Shown here: positions 35,455 to 43,196 of the stretch, one piece after another | Layout: each line of letters begins with the position of its first letter | Position numbering within the stretch: the stretch's first letter is position 1 | DNA from: CAZYTX01 sp964650485 | GTDB taxonomy: Bacteria > RBG-13-61-14 > DATKZS01 | Direction: 5' to 3' | DNA length: 64,000 bases | Assembly (NCBI GenBank): GCA_964650485.1 | Contig: CAZYTX010000010.1 | Coordinates: forward strand, 1-64,000 | Position numbers and translations under genes: made by a program | Notes under the pieces: generated by a model | Seen by the model: only the letters and a program-made list of their open reading frames with translations | Database searches by the model: none | Told to the model about the DNA's origin: nothing

Positions 35455-36738
35455 ATGGCAAAGGTTGCAGTGCACGACACCAGCGAGGACTTGATCCAGG
35501 ACATAGGAAAGCTCTTCCAGCCCTTCGGCGGGGTGGAACGGCTGGCCTCGGGCCGGGACGTGCTCATAAAGCCCAACGGCGTGCATTACCTTCCAGGACA
35601 GTCCACGGACACTGCTTTTCTCGATGCCTTGATAGAACACCTGCGCGGGGAAGGCGCCCGCAATATCTTTCTCATGGAAAACTGCACCGCGGGGAACCTC
35701 ACCCGGGTGGTGTTCTCGGTGCTTGGCTGGGACAGGCTGTGCAAGAGGCACAAAGTAGTCCCGGTGTACCTGGACGAGGGGCGGACAAGAGAGGTGACCC
35801 TTCCCGGCGAGGACCAGCCAGTGCGGGTGTCGGAGTTTTTGGCGAGCAGACTCCTGGACCAGAGGGACGAGAATTTCTACCTGTCCGTGCCCCGGCTGAA
35901 GACCCATTCCATGAGCCACGTCACCCTGGGAATAAAGAACCAGATGGGGTTCCTCGTGCACGAGGACAGGATGAAGGACCACAACTACAAGCTGGGCGAG
36001 AAGCTGGTGCGCATCCTTTCTCTGCTCCGGCCGGACTTCACCCTGATCGAAGGGGTAACCGCAACCGTATACGGCCACTTCCCCATAATGCAGGACCTGG
36101 AGAAAAGCATCGTTAAAACCGGCGTGCTTATAGCTGGCCCGGACGCGGTGGCCGTGGACACGGTGGGAGCGAAAGTGCTGGGATACGAGGCGGAAGAGAT
36201 TGACCACATAAAAAGGGCGGGCCAGGCCGGGCTCGGCTGCGCGGACCTCTCAAGCATAGAAGTCATCGGGTCCATTCAGCGCTTCACCGAGAGGTATCCA
36301 TACATGCCCGAGATCAGGGCGCCGGACGACGTGAAAATGATCTACGGAAAAGAGATGGCCTGCTATCAGGGGTGCAGGGGAAACACCGAGATCGCGCTGC
36401 ACATGTTCGCGAACGACTATCAAGGAAAGGGCGGGTTCAACCTGGTCATGGGAAAGGGGATTGACAAGAGCGAGCTGGAGGGACTTTCCGGGCATTTCCT
36501 GGTGATAGGTCCCTGCGCCGCGGCAGAGACCGCGGAATTCATAAGGGACAAGTATCCTGACCGCAAGCTCTTCATCGTGCCCGAGCACAACGACCTTGCA
36601 AACATGTCCGGCAAGCTCGCCCGCCTTATGCGGCCGAGCCTCAGGGCCATAATGCCCTTGAACCCAGTGCGGGCCTTGTGGCTATTATTAAAGGCGAAAA
36701 GGAACCACACCACCGCAAGGCTCATAAACCCCTTCTGA
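35455..36738 (+). CDS. DUF362 family protein
   Basis: 427 residues, cytoplasmic. The N-terminal part has the DUF362 pattern: DVLIKPNGVHYLPGQSTD, then FYLSVPRLKTHSMSHVTLGIKNQMGF (broken here by motif only), then LIEGVTATVYGHFP and LIAGPDAVAVDTVGAKVLGY. Many DUF362 proteins carry a 4Fe-4S ferredoxin pair; here only ACYQGCRGN is seen, so no cluster is predicted. The C-terminal third (GGFNLVMGKGIDKSELEGL, then HFLVIGPCAAAET) looks like an added domain. The biochemical role of the family is unclear. Confidence 0.8.
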   Translation: MAKVAVHDTSEDLIQDIGKLFQPFGGVERLASGRDVLIKPNGVHYLPGQSTDTAFLDALIEHLRGEGARNIFLMENCTAGNLTRVVFSVLGWDRLCKRHKVVPVYLDEGRTREVTLPGEDQPVRVSEFLASRLLDQRDENFYLSVPRLKTHSMSHVTLGIKNQMGFLVHEDRMKDHNYKLGEKLVRILSLLRPDFTLIEGVTATVYGHFPIMQDLEKSIVKTGVLIAGPDAVAVDTVGAKVLGYEAEEIDHIKRAGQAGLGCADLSSIEVIGSIQRFTERYPYMPEIRAPDDVKMIYGKEMACYQGCRGNTEIALHMFANDYQGKGGFNLVMGKGIDKSELEGLSGHFLVIGPCAAAETAEFIRDKYPDRKLFIVPEHNDLANMSGKLARLMRPSLRAIMPLNPVRALWLLLKAKRNHTTARLINPF

Positions 36739-36763
36739 ACCAGGCCCTCCGCTTGATACACGC

Positions 36764-36792
36764 TTTACACCCATTCAAAGGGTATCTATAAT
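36764..36792 (+). promoter_or_regulatory. Promoter giving a leaderless transcript for the third GT-C gene
   Basis: TTTACA (36764-36769), exact 17-base spacer, TATAAT (36787-36792). The ATG at 36799 starts 7 bases past the -10 box, the expected transcription start, so the mRNA would have almost no leader. No Shine-Dalgarno is seen between. Confidence 0.65.
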
Positions 36793-36798
36793 CAGTCC

Positions 36799-38454
36799 AT
36801 GTCCGCTCTCGGGTACAGAAAGGCCGGGATGGCCGCGGCTCTCGCGCTCCCCCCTGTCCTCGCCCTGGCCCAGGTGCTCTACGTCTATTTCGAGGGCGCC
36901 GGCGGCCCGGACCCCGGCTTCCCCATTGACGACGCTTACATCTTCAAGCAGTACGCCGAGAACATCGCCGCGGGCCACGGCTTCTCCTTCAACCCCGGCG
37001 AGACCAGCTTCGGGTGCACCAGCCTGGTATGGCCAATCCTCGCCGCCATTATAGTCAAGGCCCTGCCGTTCCTGGGATATGAAACTATTGTCTTCTGGCT
37101 GGGAGGACTGCTTTATGCGGCCTCGGTTCTTGCCGCTGCACTGCTTGTACTCCGAAAGACCGGCAGCGCGTGGGCGTCGCTTTTTTCAGGGGGCCTGCTT
37201 TGCATGAACACCCCTCTTATGCTCATGCACGCGGTCTCTGGAATGGAGACGCCACTTACAATGGCCCTGCTCATAGCGTTCGCCTTCGCCGCACTTTCAG
37301 AGAGGCCCATGCCAGTCACCGCGGGACTGATAGCGGGCCTCATCACGCTGAACAGGCCCGAGGGCGCTTACTTCCCCGCGGGCATGGCCCTGGCCTGGAG
37401 TATTTCCCGGCTTGTAAGACGGGAGCGTCCCTCGCCTTTTATGTACATAAAGTTCCTGCTGCCCTGGGCGGTCCTGGCCCTGCCCGCGGCGCTTTTGATC
37501 CACCGTCACACCGGCGCCTTTCTACCAGGAACATACCTCGGCAAGATAGTGAGCAGCGACCCGCGGCTGATCGAGAGGGGCCTGGGCCAGAGGATCATGT
37601 GGGCCTTTATCTCCCTTGTGGACGGGTGGCACAGGCTGGGCAACACCGAGCGGGTCCTGGCGCCGGTCCTCGCCGGCGGCGTAGTGTATCAGCTTGCAGG
37701 CACGTTCCATGATATGAAAAAGAAGGCCAAGGAGGCCTGGCCCCTCTCCGGCATGCTGGTGATGTCCGGGTTCCTGCTGCTGCCCGGGGCCTACGGCTTC
37801 TACTTCCCGGTGCACCCCGCGTTCGGCGGCTTTTATAACCGCTACATTGCCCCTGTCTACGTCTTCCTGGTCATCATTTCAGCGATCGGAATCTGGCGGG
37901 CCTCCGGCAGTCTGGCCGGCCGGCCGGGCCTGGTCAAAAGATATAGCGGGTGTCTGGTCCCCGCGATTGCAGCAGCCGCGGTCGCTTATCAGGGGTGGTT
38001 GTGGAGCTCGCAGACCGCGCACGCCATGGAGGTTTACGCTGCCGAGGTCGAGCTTAACACGGGCCTCAGGATGGAGGCCGCTCACTGGATCAGGGAAAAT
38101 ACGCCTTCCAATGCAAAGGTCATGGCGGGCTACACCGGGCTGGGGGTGGTGGGAGGCGAGTGCGACCGCTACGTGCTCGACCTGGGGGCCCTCATAAACC
38201 CGGACATACTGGAGTATTACCGCCGGCCGGCGGGCTCACCTGAAAAGAGATGGGAAAACATCGTCGAGTACATGCATGACAAAGGCGTGGACTACTACGT
38301 CACCTTCCGCTTCACTCCCGAATATGCGGGCAAGATACCCGACCCTTCCGCTACACAGGGCTTCAAAGAGATAGCCCGGCTGGGCGCAAAAAAAGAGCCA
38401 AAATCGCCCTGCGAGCAGATCAGGATATACAGGGTTTTCAAGCTCAAGCTCTGA
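36799..38454 (+). CDS. GT-C-type membrane glycosyltransferase-like protein
   Basis: 551 residues, about eleven membrane helices. FPIDDAYIFKQYAENIAAG holds the acidic pair (Asp44-Asp45) in the first periplasmic loop; FSFNPGETSFGCTSLVWP follows. A central motif LITLNRPEGAYFPAG and the C-terminal soluble region with CDRYVLDLGALINPDIL match the paralogue at 23307-25064. The last 60 residues (KGVDYYVTFRFTPEYAG) are periplasmic. Expected activity is transfer of a polyprenyl-linked sugar to an envelope acceptor. It begins with a likely leaderless promoter. Confidence 0.78.
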   Translation: MSALGYRKAGMAAALALPPVLALAQVLYVYFEGAGGPDPGFPIDDAYIFKQYAENIAAGHGFSFNPGETSFGCTSLVWPILAAIIVKALPFLGYETIVFWLGGLLYAASVLAAALLVLRKTGSAWASLFSGGLLCMNTPLMLMHAVSGMETPLTMALLIAFAFAALSERPMPVTAGLIAGLITLNRPEGAYFPAGMALAWSISRLVRRERPSPFMYIKFLLPWAVLALPAALLIHRHTGAFLPGTYLGKIVSSDPRLIERGLGQRIMWAFISLVDGWHRLGNTERVLAPVLAGGVVYQLAGTFHDMKKKAKEAWPLSGMLVMSGFLLLPGAYGFYFPVHPAFGGFYNRYIAPVYVFLVIISAIGIWRASGSLAGRPGLVKRYSGCLVPAIAAAAVAYQGWLWSSQTAHAMEVYAAEVELNTGLRMEAAHWIRENTPSNAKVMAGYTGLGVVGGECDRYVLDLGALINPDILEYYRRPAGSPEKRWENIVEYMHDKGVDYYVTFRFTPEYAGKIPDPSATQGFKEIARLGAKKEPKSPCEQIRIYRVFKLKL

Positions 38455-38578
38455 AACCAGGTCCGAGGCACCCTCTTGCAACGCCTTGTTTCCCTGTATA
38501 ACCCCCTGAAACTTAAAGATTATTTTCCGGGCCGCGAGATCTCTCCATAAAAATATTTGAAAAAATCTTATTATATGG

Positions 38579-38608
38579 TTGACAAGAATATCAAACGGTC
38601 GCTACATT
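38579..38608 (+). promoter_or_regulatory. Promoter for the sensor kinase gene
   Basis: Perfect TTGACA (38579-38584), 18-base spacer and TACATT (38603-38608), in an AT-rich stretch about 50 bases before the ATG at 38659. The 204-base gap 38455-38658 contains no gene. Confidence 0.6.
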
Positions 38609-38658
38609 ATTTACTAGAATAACCCGATTCTGATTGTTAAAGGACTCATTATATTACT

Positions 38659-40482
38659 ATGGACCTTATAATCATATTCGCATTTGACGGGAGCATCCGG
38701 TGGATGAGCCAATCGGGCCTCGACCTGCTGAGTTCCGCGATTGACGAAGTCCGGGGGACTGACATCTTTGAGCTGCCGTGCTGGAGAGATGATGACAAGC
38801 CCCGCCTGCGGCAGTCAATCCAAAGCGCGCTTGCCGGAGAGGAGTCGCCCCCTGAGCTGTACCGGGTCAGCCTGCCGGTCGGAGTCAGGGACTTCCAGGT
38901 AAAGACGGCGCCGGAGGCCGGCGAGCAAGGCATAACGGGCGGCATAATTATTATGAGGGACGCGAGCAGCGAGCAGGCCGCCAGGTATGCCCTTCAAAGG
39001 GAGCAGGAGTTCTCATCCCTTGTGCTGGAGACGGCGAGGGCCTTGATCATCGTCATGGACAGGCAGGCGAGCATAACCCGCTTCAACAGGATGTGCGAGA
39101 AGGTGAGCGGGTATCGCGAAAGCGAGATGACGGGCAAAAAGCTGTGGGAGGTGCTCATACCGGACAAATGGGCGCCCGTGGTCAAGAACCTGTTCAGTGA
39201 CATAGTGAGCGAACAGGGAAGGTTCGACCTCCACTTTGAAAACCCCTGGATAAACAGGCAGGGTGAACAGAGGTGGATCGTGTGGAACTTCTCGGCGCTC
39301 CGGGACGAGGACGGGACCATCAGCCACCTCATAGCAACCGGCATTGACGTGACCGAGCTGCGAAGGCTGGAGGCCGAGATGCAGGAACACAAAAAGCGCA
39401 TGGCCCTGTCCACCATGGCCGGGGGAATAGCGCACGACTTCAACAACATACTGACGGCTGTCATGGGCAGGGCCGAGCTGTTGAAGCTGGAGTCATCCAG
39501 GGGACCGGAGCTTGAAAAGGACATAGACGACATCATCGAAAACGCCAGAAAGGGAAACGATCTGGTAAAGAAACTCCTGGAATTCAGCAGGGCCAGGCCT
39601 TTGCAGACCTCGGTGGTTGACGTCAACCATGCCGTCCTGGAGTCAGAGAGCCTTGTAAGCTCAATCCTCGGTGAGGGGGTCGAGGTATGCATGGACCTTT
39701 GCGACGACCCCTGCCAGGTGGAGGCTGACCACACTCAAGTGCAGATGATCATAACAAACCTGGCAAAGAACGCCGGCCAGGCCATGCCGGGGGGAGGGGC
39801 TTTTACCATAACCACGGAGCTGGATTTCTCGGAGCGCATGCCGGTGCAGGCCACCCCCGGGGTAAGCTACAAGCCCTGCGTCAGGATAAAAGTCGCGGAC
39901 ACAGGTGAGGGCATGGAAGACGAGGTAAGGGAGAGGATATTCGAACCATACTTCACAACCAGGCCGGGGAAAGAAAGCAGCGGCCTGGGCCTGGCCATAA
40001 CCCATGCCCTTGTGGAGCAGTGGGGAGGGTGTATCCATTGTGAAAGCGAGCCCGGCAAGGGAACGACGTTTATCCTGGAACTGCCCAGGGTGTTCGGCAG
40101 TGCGAGGCCGGAGAGGAAGGAGCTGCCGCGCGGAGATGAGGTCATACTTGTAATCGGCGCGGAGCGGACCACCACCAGGCTGGTATCGAGGATGCTCACC
40201 ACCCTGGGCTACCAGGTGCACGTGGCCGAGTCGCAGGCAAAAGCGCTCTCGGTCCTTGAAAGCGGTCTCATGCCCAGCCTGGCGCTTATTGACTCGCAAC
40301 TGGTTGAAACGGAGACGAACCACCTGGAGCTGAAGGTCTCGAGAGCGGCGCCCGGGTGCAAGCTCGCCTACCTGGTGCCCTTGTCATGGGCAAGGGAGCT
40401 TTCCCCCTCTTCAGTAAAGATACAGATGCCTGTTAAGCTCGAGTACCTGGCCACAAGGGTGCGGGAGATACTGGACTCCTGA
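38659..40482 (+). CDS. PAS-containing sensor histidine kinase with degenerate receiver
   Basis: 607 residues, no membrane helix. Residues 1-105 and 115-235 are PAS domains (the second ends GIDVTELRRLEAEMQ). The dimerisation box GGIAHDFNNILTAVMG places the phospho-His at 259. The ATPase has the N box NLAKNAGQAMPGGG, VADTGEGM, FEPYFTTRPGKESSGLGLAI. Residues about 490-607 resemble a response-regulator receiver, but the acidic pair after the first strand is replaced (ILVIGAERTTT instead of a DD/DE pair), although an Asp stands at the expected phosphosite (LALIDSQL). It may be a pseudo-receiver. No partner regulator is adjacent. Confidence 0.9.
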   Translation: MDLIIIFAFDGSIRWMSQSGLDLLSSAIDEVRGTDIFELPCWRDDDKPRLRQSIQSALAGEESPPELYRVSLPVGVRDFQVKTAPEAGEQGITGGIIIMRDASSEQAARYALQREQEFSSLVLETARALIIVMDRQASITRFNRMCEKVSGYRESEMTGKKLWEVLIPDKWAPVVKNLFSDIVSEQGRFDLHFENPWINRQGEQRWIVWNFSALRDEDGTISHLIATGIDVTELRRLEAEMQEHKKRMALSTMAGGIAHDFNNILTAVMGRAELLKLESSRGPELEKDIDDIIENARKGNDLVKKLLEFSRARPLQTSVVDVNHAVLESESLVSSILGEGVEVCMDLCDDPCQVEADHTQVQMIITNLAKNAGQAMPGGGAFTITTELDFSERMPVQATPGVSYKPCVRIKVADTGEGMEDEVRERIFEPYFTTRPGKESSGLGLAITHALVEQWGGCIHCESEPGKGTTFILELPRVFGSARPERKELPRGDEVILVIGAERTTTRLVSRMLTTLGYQVHVAESQAKALSVLESGLMPSLALIDSQLVETETNHLELKVSRAAPGCKLAYLVPLSWARELSPSSVKIQMPVKLEYLATRVREILDS

Positions 40483-40494
40483 CTTGCGGGAGCA

Positions 40495-40945
40495 AGCTTC
40501 CGTGGGAGCGGTCTCCGCGCCGCCGCGGAGCATACTTCGCCGAAGTAGCTTCGGCTACGTAGGCTGAAAGCGCTATGGCGCGCAGGCTGGCAGACCGCGA
40601 TCCCTGAAATGATTATCAAGGTCCTGTTACCCAAATCCTTTATAGCTCCAAAGGAGCATAAAAGAAGAGCCTGGGCCAGCGCCTCTCAGGCTATTAAAGC
40701 TCTGAAAGAGCGACGGTCTATAGCCCAAGGCTGCGCCCTTCGGGCTTGCCTTGGGAAAGCGGGTCCCAAACCTCCAAGCCCTGAAAGGGCGGCACAAAAA
40801 AAAGAGTGGAGATGGTCGCGAGGAAATTTTGTGGCGGCCCTTCAGTCCTTGGAAAAATTTTATTGATCTTTCATACCCAGGGCGGAGCGTAGCGAATCCC
40901 TGGGCTAAAGGCCGTCGGCCTTTCATGCCTTATATTGATTTTGGA
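40495..40945. repeat. Array of eight or more short hairpins in a 580-base gene-free gap
   Basis: Between the kinase and csgG-like genes (40483-41064) no gene is supported. The gap holds consecutive inverted repeats: CTCCGCG/CGCGGAG (40513-40530), TACTTC/GAAGTA (40533-40547), GTAGC-TTCG-GCTAC (40545-40558), GCTCC-AAA-GGAGC (40645-40657), GCTC-TGAAA-GAGC (40699-40711), a two-tier CCCAAGGC/GCCTTGGG (40724-40755) enclosing GCCC-TTC-GGGC, GCCC-TGAAA-GGGC (40778-40790), CCCAGGG/CCCTGGG (40876-40904) and AAAGGCC-GTC-GGCCTTT (40907-40923). Short open frames on both strands here are composition artefacts. It resembles REP-like hairpin arrays of environmental genomes (recollection, not checked). Confidence 0.75.
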
Positions 40946-41064
40946 CAACAGGCCCTCAAGACCTGAAGCTGTCTCCCACCCCTTTCTGGAAATAGTGTAA
41001 AATGATGCGGTACGTGCTTAAATATAGAGACAGGTTCAACCACGTGGAAAGGAGGACGAGAGTT

Positions 41065-41994
41065 ATGAGGTATATTGCCATCATGCTGGGAGGGTTTTTT
41101 ACGGTTGTCGCTTTATGGGGGTGCACTCCCAAGAAGAAGGAGCCCAAGACTGTTGCCACCCCCGCACGGCAGGTCGAGCCGCAAGGGCCCAAGAAGAGGG
41201 TGGGCATCTTCGAGTTCGAGAACAAGAGCCGCTACGGCAAGAACCGGCTCGGGAACGCAGCGGTGGACGCTCTTTATACGGAGCTGGAGGAGAGCGGGGC
41301 CTTTGTTCTCTACGAGCGCTCTGACCTTGCGGAGCTGGAAAAGGAGTTCGATCTGATCGAGTCGGGCAAGGTTAACATGGCCACCGCGGCCCAGGCCGGC
41401 AAGCTTGTCGGGGTGCAGGCGGTGGTTGTGGGCACCATCTCCCAGTTCGGCATGTGGGAGGAGGCCAAGGACGTGCTCGGCTATAAAAAGAAGGTGGAGA
41501 TAGCCGAGGCCACCATTGACGTCCGGGTGGTGGACGTGACCAGCGGGAGGGTCATATATGCTGACTCCGGCACCGGGAGGGTCGAGCGCGAGATCGAGAC
41601 CTTTCTGGGGTACGGGGCCAAGGCCACGTATGACGAGACCATGGCTGACAAGGCCCTGCGGGATGCCATGTCAAAGTTCGTGGACAACCTCATCCGCGAG
41701 GTCATGGCACTGCCGTGGGAAGGCTACGTCATGGACGTGGAAAGGACGGGAGGACAGGAGCTCATCTACGTGAACGCCGGCAGGCTCTCCGGCATCGAGA
41801 CCGGCATGGAGCTCAGGGTGAAAAGGGTCACCGGCGAGCTTACCGACCCGGTGACCGGAGAGTTCAAGGGGTACAAGACCACTCCTCTGGGCACGGCCGA
41901 GGTAGTGGACCTCACAGGAGAGGACGTCTCGGTTGCGAGGATGGTAAAGGGATCGGGCGCTGAAAGAGGGGACATGGTGGTCATATCACATTGA
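41065..41994 (+). CDS. CsgG/HfaB-family outer-membrane lipoprotein
   Basis: 309 residues from the ATG at 41065, which has AAAGGAGG upstream; in-frame ATGs at 41002 and 41005 lack one. Signal peptide and lipobox LWGC put lipidation at Cys20. The body matches CsgG: KRVGIFEFENKSRYGKN, GAFVLYERSDLAELEKE, VQAVVVGTISQFGMW, EIAEATIDVRVVDVTSGRVI, LRDAMSKFVDNLI. A C-terminal extension (about 225-309, VNAGRLSGIETGMELRV) resembles flagellar or DUF-type beta domains often fused to CsgG relatives. CsgG itself is the curli secretion pore; here no curli subunit is nearby. Followed by PEGA and GNA1162-like lipoprotein genes. Confidence 0.87.
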   Translation: MRYIAIMLGGFFTVVALWGCTPKKKEPKTVATPARQVEPQGPKKRVGIFEFENKSRYGKNRLGNAAVDALYTELEESGAFVLYERSDLAELEKEFDLIESGKVNMATAAQAGKLVGVQAVVVGTISQFGMWEEAKDVLGYKKKVEIAEATIDVRVVDVTSGRVIYADSGTGRVEREIETFLGYGAKATYDETMADKALRDAMSKFVDNLIREVMALPWEGYVMDVERTGGQELIYVNAGRLSGIETGMELRVKRVTGELTDPVTGEFKGYKTTPLGTAEVVDLTGEDVSVARMVKGSGAERGDMVVISH

Positions 41995-42048
41995 CCTACG
42001 TTCCCGGTCAGGCGACGCAATAGGATGAAAACAAACAGGAGCGGAAAA

Positions 42049-42378
42049 ATGAAGAATACGGCTGTATGTCTCTTCCTTGCGATGATACTGGTTACAGGCA
42101 TTACATCATCCTGCAAAATCAAGCACACGAGGGAAGCGGTCCCCACACAGGGGGAGCTCTGCTTCGAGGTTTCGCCCGGGAGCGCAGTGGTCGAGGTTGA
42201 CGGAGTGGCCGCGGGAAAGGCCAGAGAGTTCACCCCCTCCAGGGGCTGTCTTGCACTTGACACCGGCACCCACTCTCTGCGCGTTTACAAAGAGGATCAC
42301 GTGCCTTATGAGCGCGAGATATACGTGGGAACCAGCACCCAGAACCTGAGGATCAAGCTGCCGGAAAAAGAAAAATAG
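42049..42378 (+). CDS. Small PEGA-domain lipoprotein
   Basis: 109 residues from the ATG at 42049 (AGGAG 7 bases upstream); an ATG at 42025 is possible. The signal sequence CLFLAMILVTGITSSC gives a lipobox ending in SSC. The mature part is one PEGA-like beta domain: GELCFEVSPGSAVVEVDG, then GCLALDTGTHSLRVYKEDHVPYEREIYV in segments. In related operons a DUF4810 lipoprotein stands at this position between the CsgG-like and GNA1162-like genes; I see PEGA features instead. Probably a periplasmic-face accessory of the CsgG-like protein. Confidence 0.75.
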   Translation: MKNTAVCLFLAMILVTGITSSCKIKHTREAVPTQGELCFEVSPGSAVVEVDGVAAGKAREFTPSRGCLALDTGTHSLRVYKEDHVPYEREIYVGTSTQNLRIKLPEKEK

Positions 42379-42383
42379 ACTTT

Positions 42384-43196
42384 ATGGGCCCCTGGAAAAA
42401 TCCGGTGCGCGTTCATGCCGGCCCCGGGCCGCGGGCGGTATTCGCTGCGAGGGTGGCCGAAAGCCTGCTTTACACGCTACTTTTCTGCCTGCTTTCTTGC
42501 GGGTGCGCGGCCAGGCAGGAGTCCCGGGTCACCCAGTCCATACACCCTGACTACAATTCACTCGCGCCCCGGTCAGTAGCGGTGCTCCCTTTTGACAACA
42601 TGAGCCCGGACCTTGACGCCACCCCGCTTGTAAGGCCCATAATAGCTAAAAGGCTCCGCTACAAGGGCTACGACGTGCCGCCTCTGGAGACGGTTGACGA
42701 GGTCCTGCAGGAAGAGGGTGTGCTGATCTCCCACGACGTTCACGCCTTTACCGCGGAGGAACTCGGTGACATGCTTGACGTGGACGCGGTCATGTTCGGG
42801 ACCATAACCGACTTTGCCACCAAGTACGCCTTCGTCTATGCATCCGTGGCAGTGCAGCTCCGGCTGGAGCTGGTTCATTGCCAGAGCGGAGAGATACTCT
42901 GGCAGAACGAGCAGCGGGCAGCGGAAAACACCGCGGCAGAGTCCATACTCACCCTGCTCATATACCACGACGACCTCGAAAAAGGGCTCGCAGTGGTCGC
43001 TGCCAGCAATGCCGTGTGGGCGGCGCTTTCCAAGTTCCGGCCCTACGCGGAAAAGGCCGCGGCTGCCACCCTGGCTTCCCTTCCCGCAGGGCACAAGGGC
43101 GCATCTCCGTACCCCTGGGACCCGGAGGCTCACGACCCGGATGCTGCCAAGGCGCTCATCTACAGGAGCATTATCCTGACTTCACCGCCTGATTAA
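42384..43196 (+). CDS. GNA1162/DUF799-family lipoprotein
   Basis: 270 residues from ATG 42384; a GTG at 42453 would give a more compact signal peptide (MAESLLYTLLFCLLSCGC) and may be the true start. The lipobox is LSCGC. Matching GNA1162: SVAVLPFDNMSPDLDATPLV, KRLRYKGYDVPPLETVDEVL, ELGDMLDVDAVMFGTITDF, VQLRLELVHCQSGEILWQNE. Members are TolB-N-like lipoproteins that occur in operon with CsgG-like proteins; their function is not known. Its stop overlaps the stop of the convergent MCE gene by 4 bases. Confidence 0.85.
   Translation: MGPWKNPVRVHAGPGPRAVFAARVAESLLYTLLFCLLSCGCAARQESRVTQSIHPDYNSLAPRSVAVLPFDNMSPDLDATPLVRPIIAKRLRYKGYDVPPLETVDEVLQEEGVLISHDVHAFTAEELGDMLDVDAVMFGTITDFATKYAFVYASVAVQLRLELVHCQSGEILWQNEQRAAENTAAESILTLLIYHDDLEKGLAVVAASNAVWAALSKFRPYAEKAAAATLASLPAGHKGASPYPWDPEAHDPDAAKALIYRSIILTSPPD

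Noticed and set aside
40609..40966. Short open frames on both strands in the hairpin array
   Set aside because: They cover the inverted repeats themselves and translate to repetitive, non-protein-like residues.
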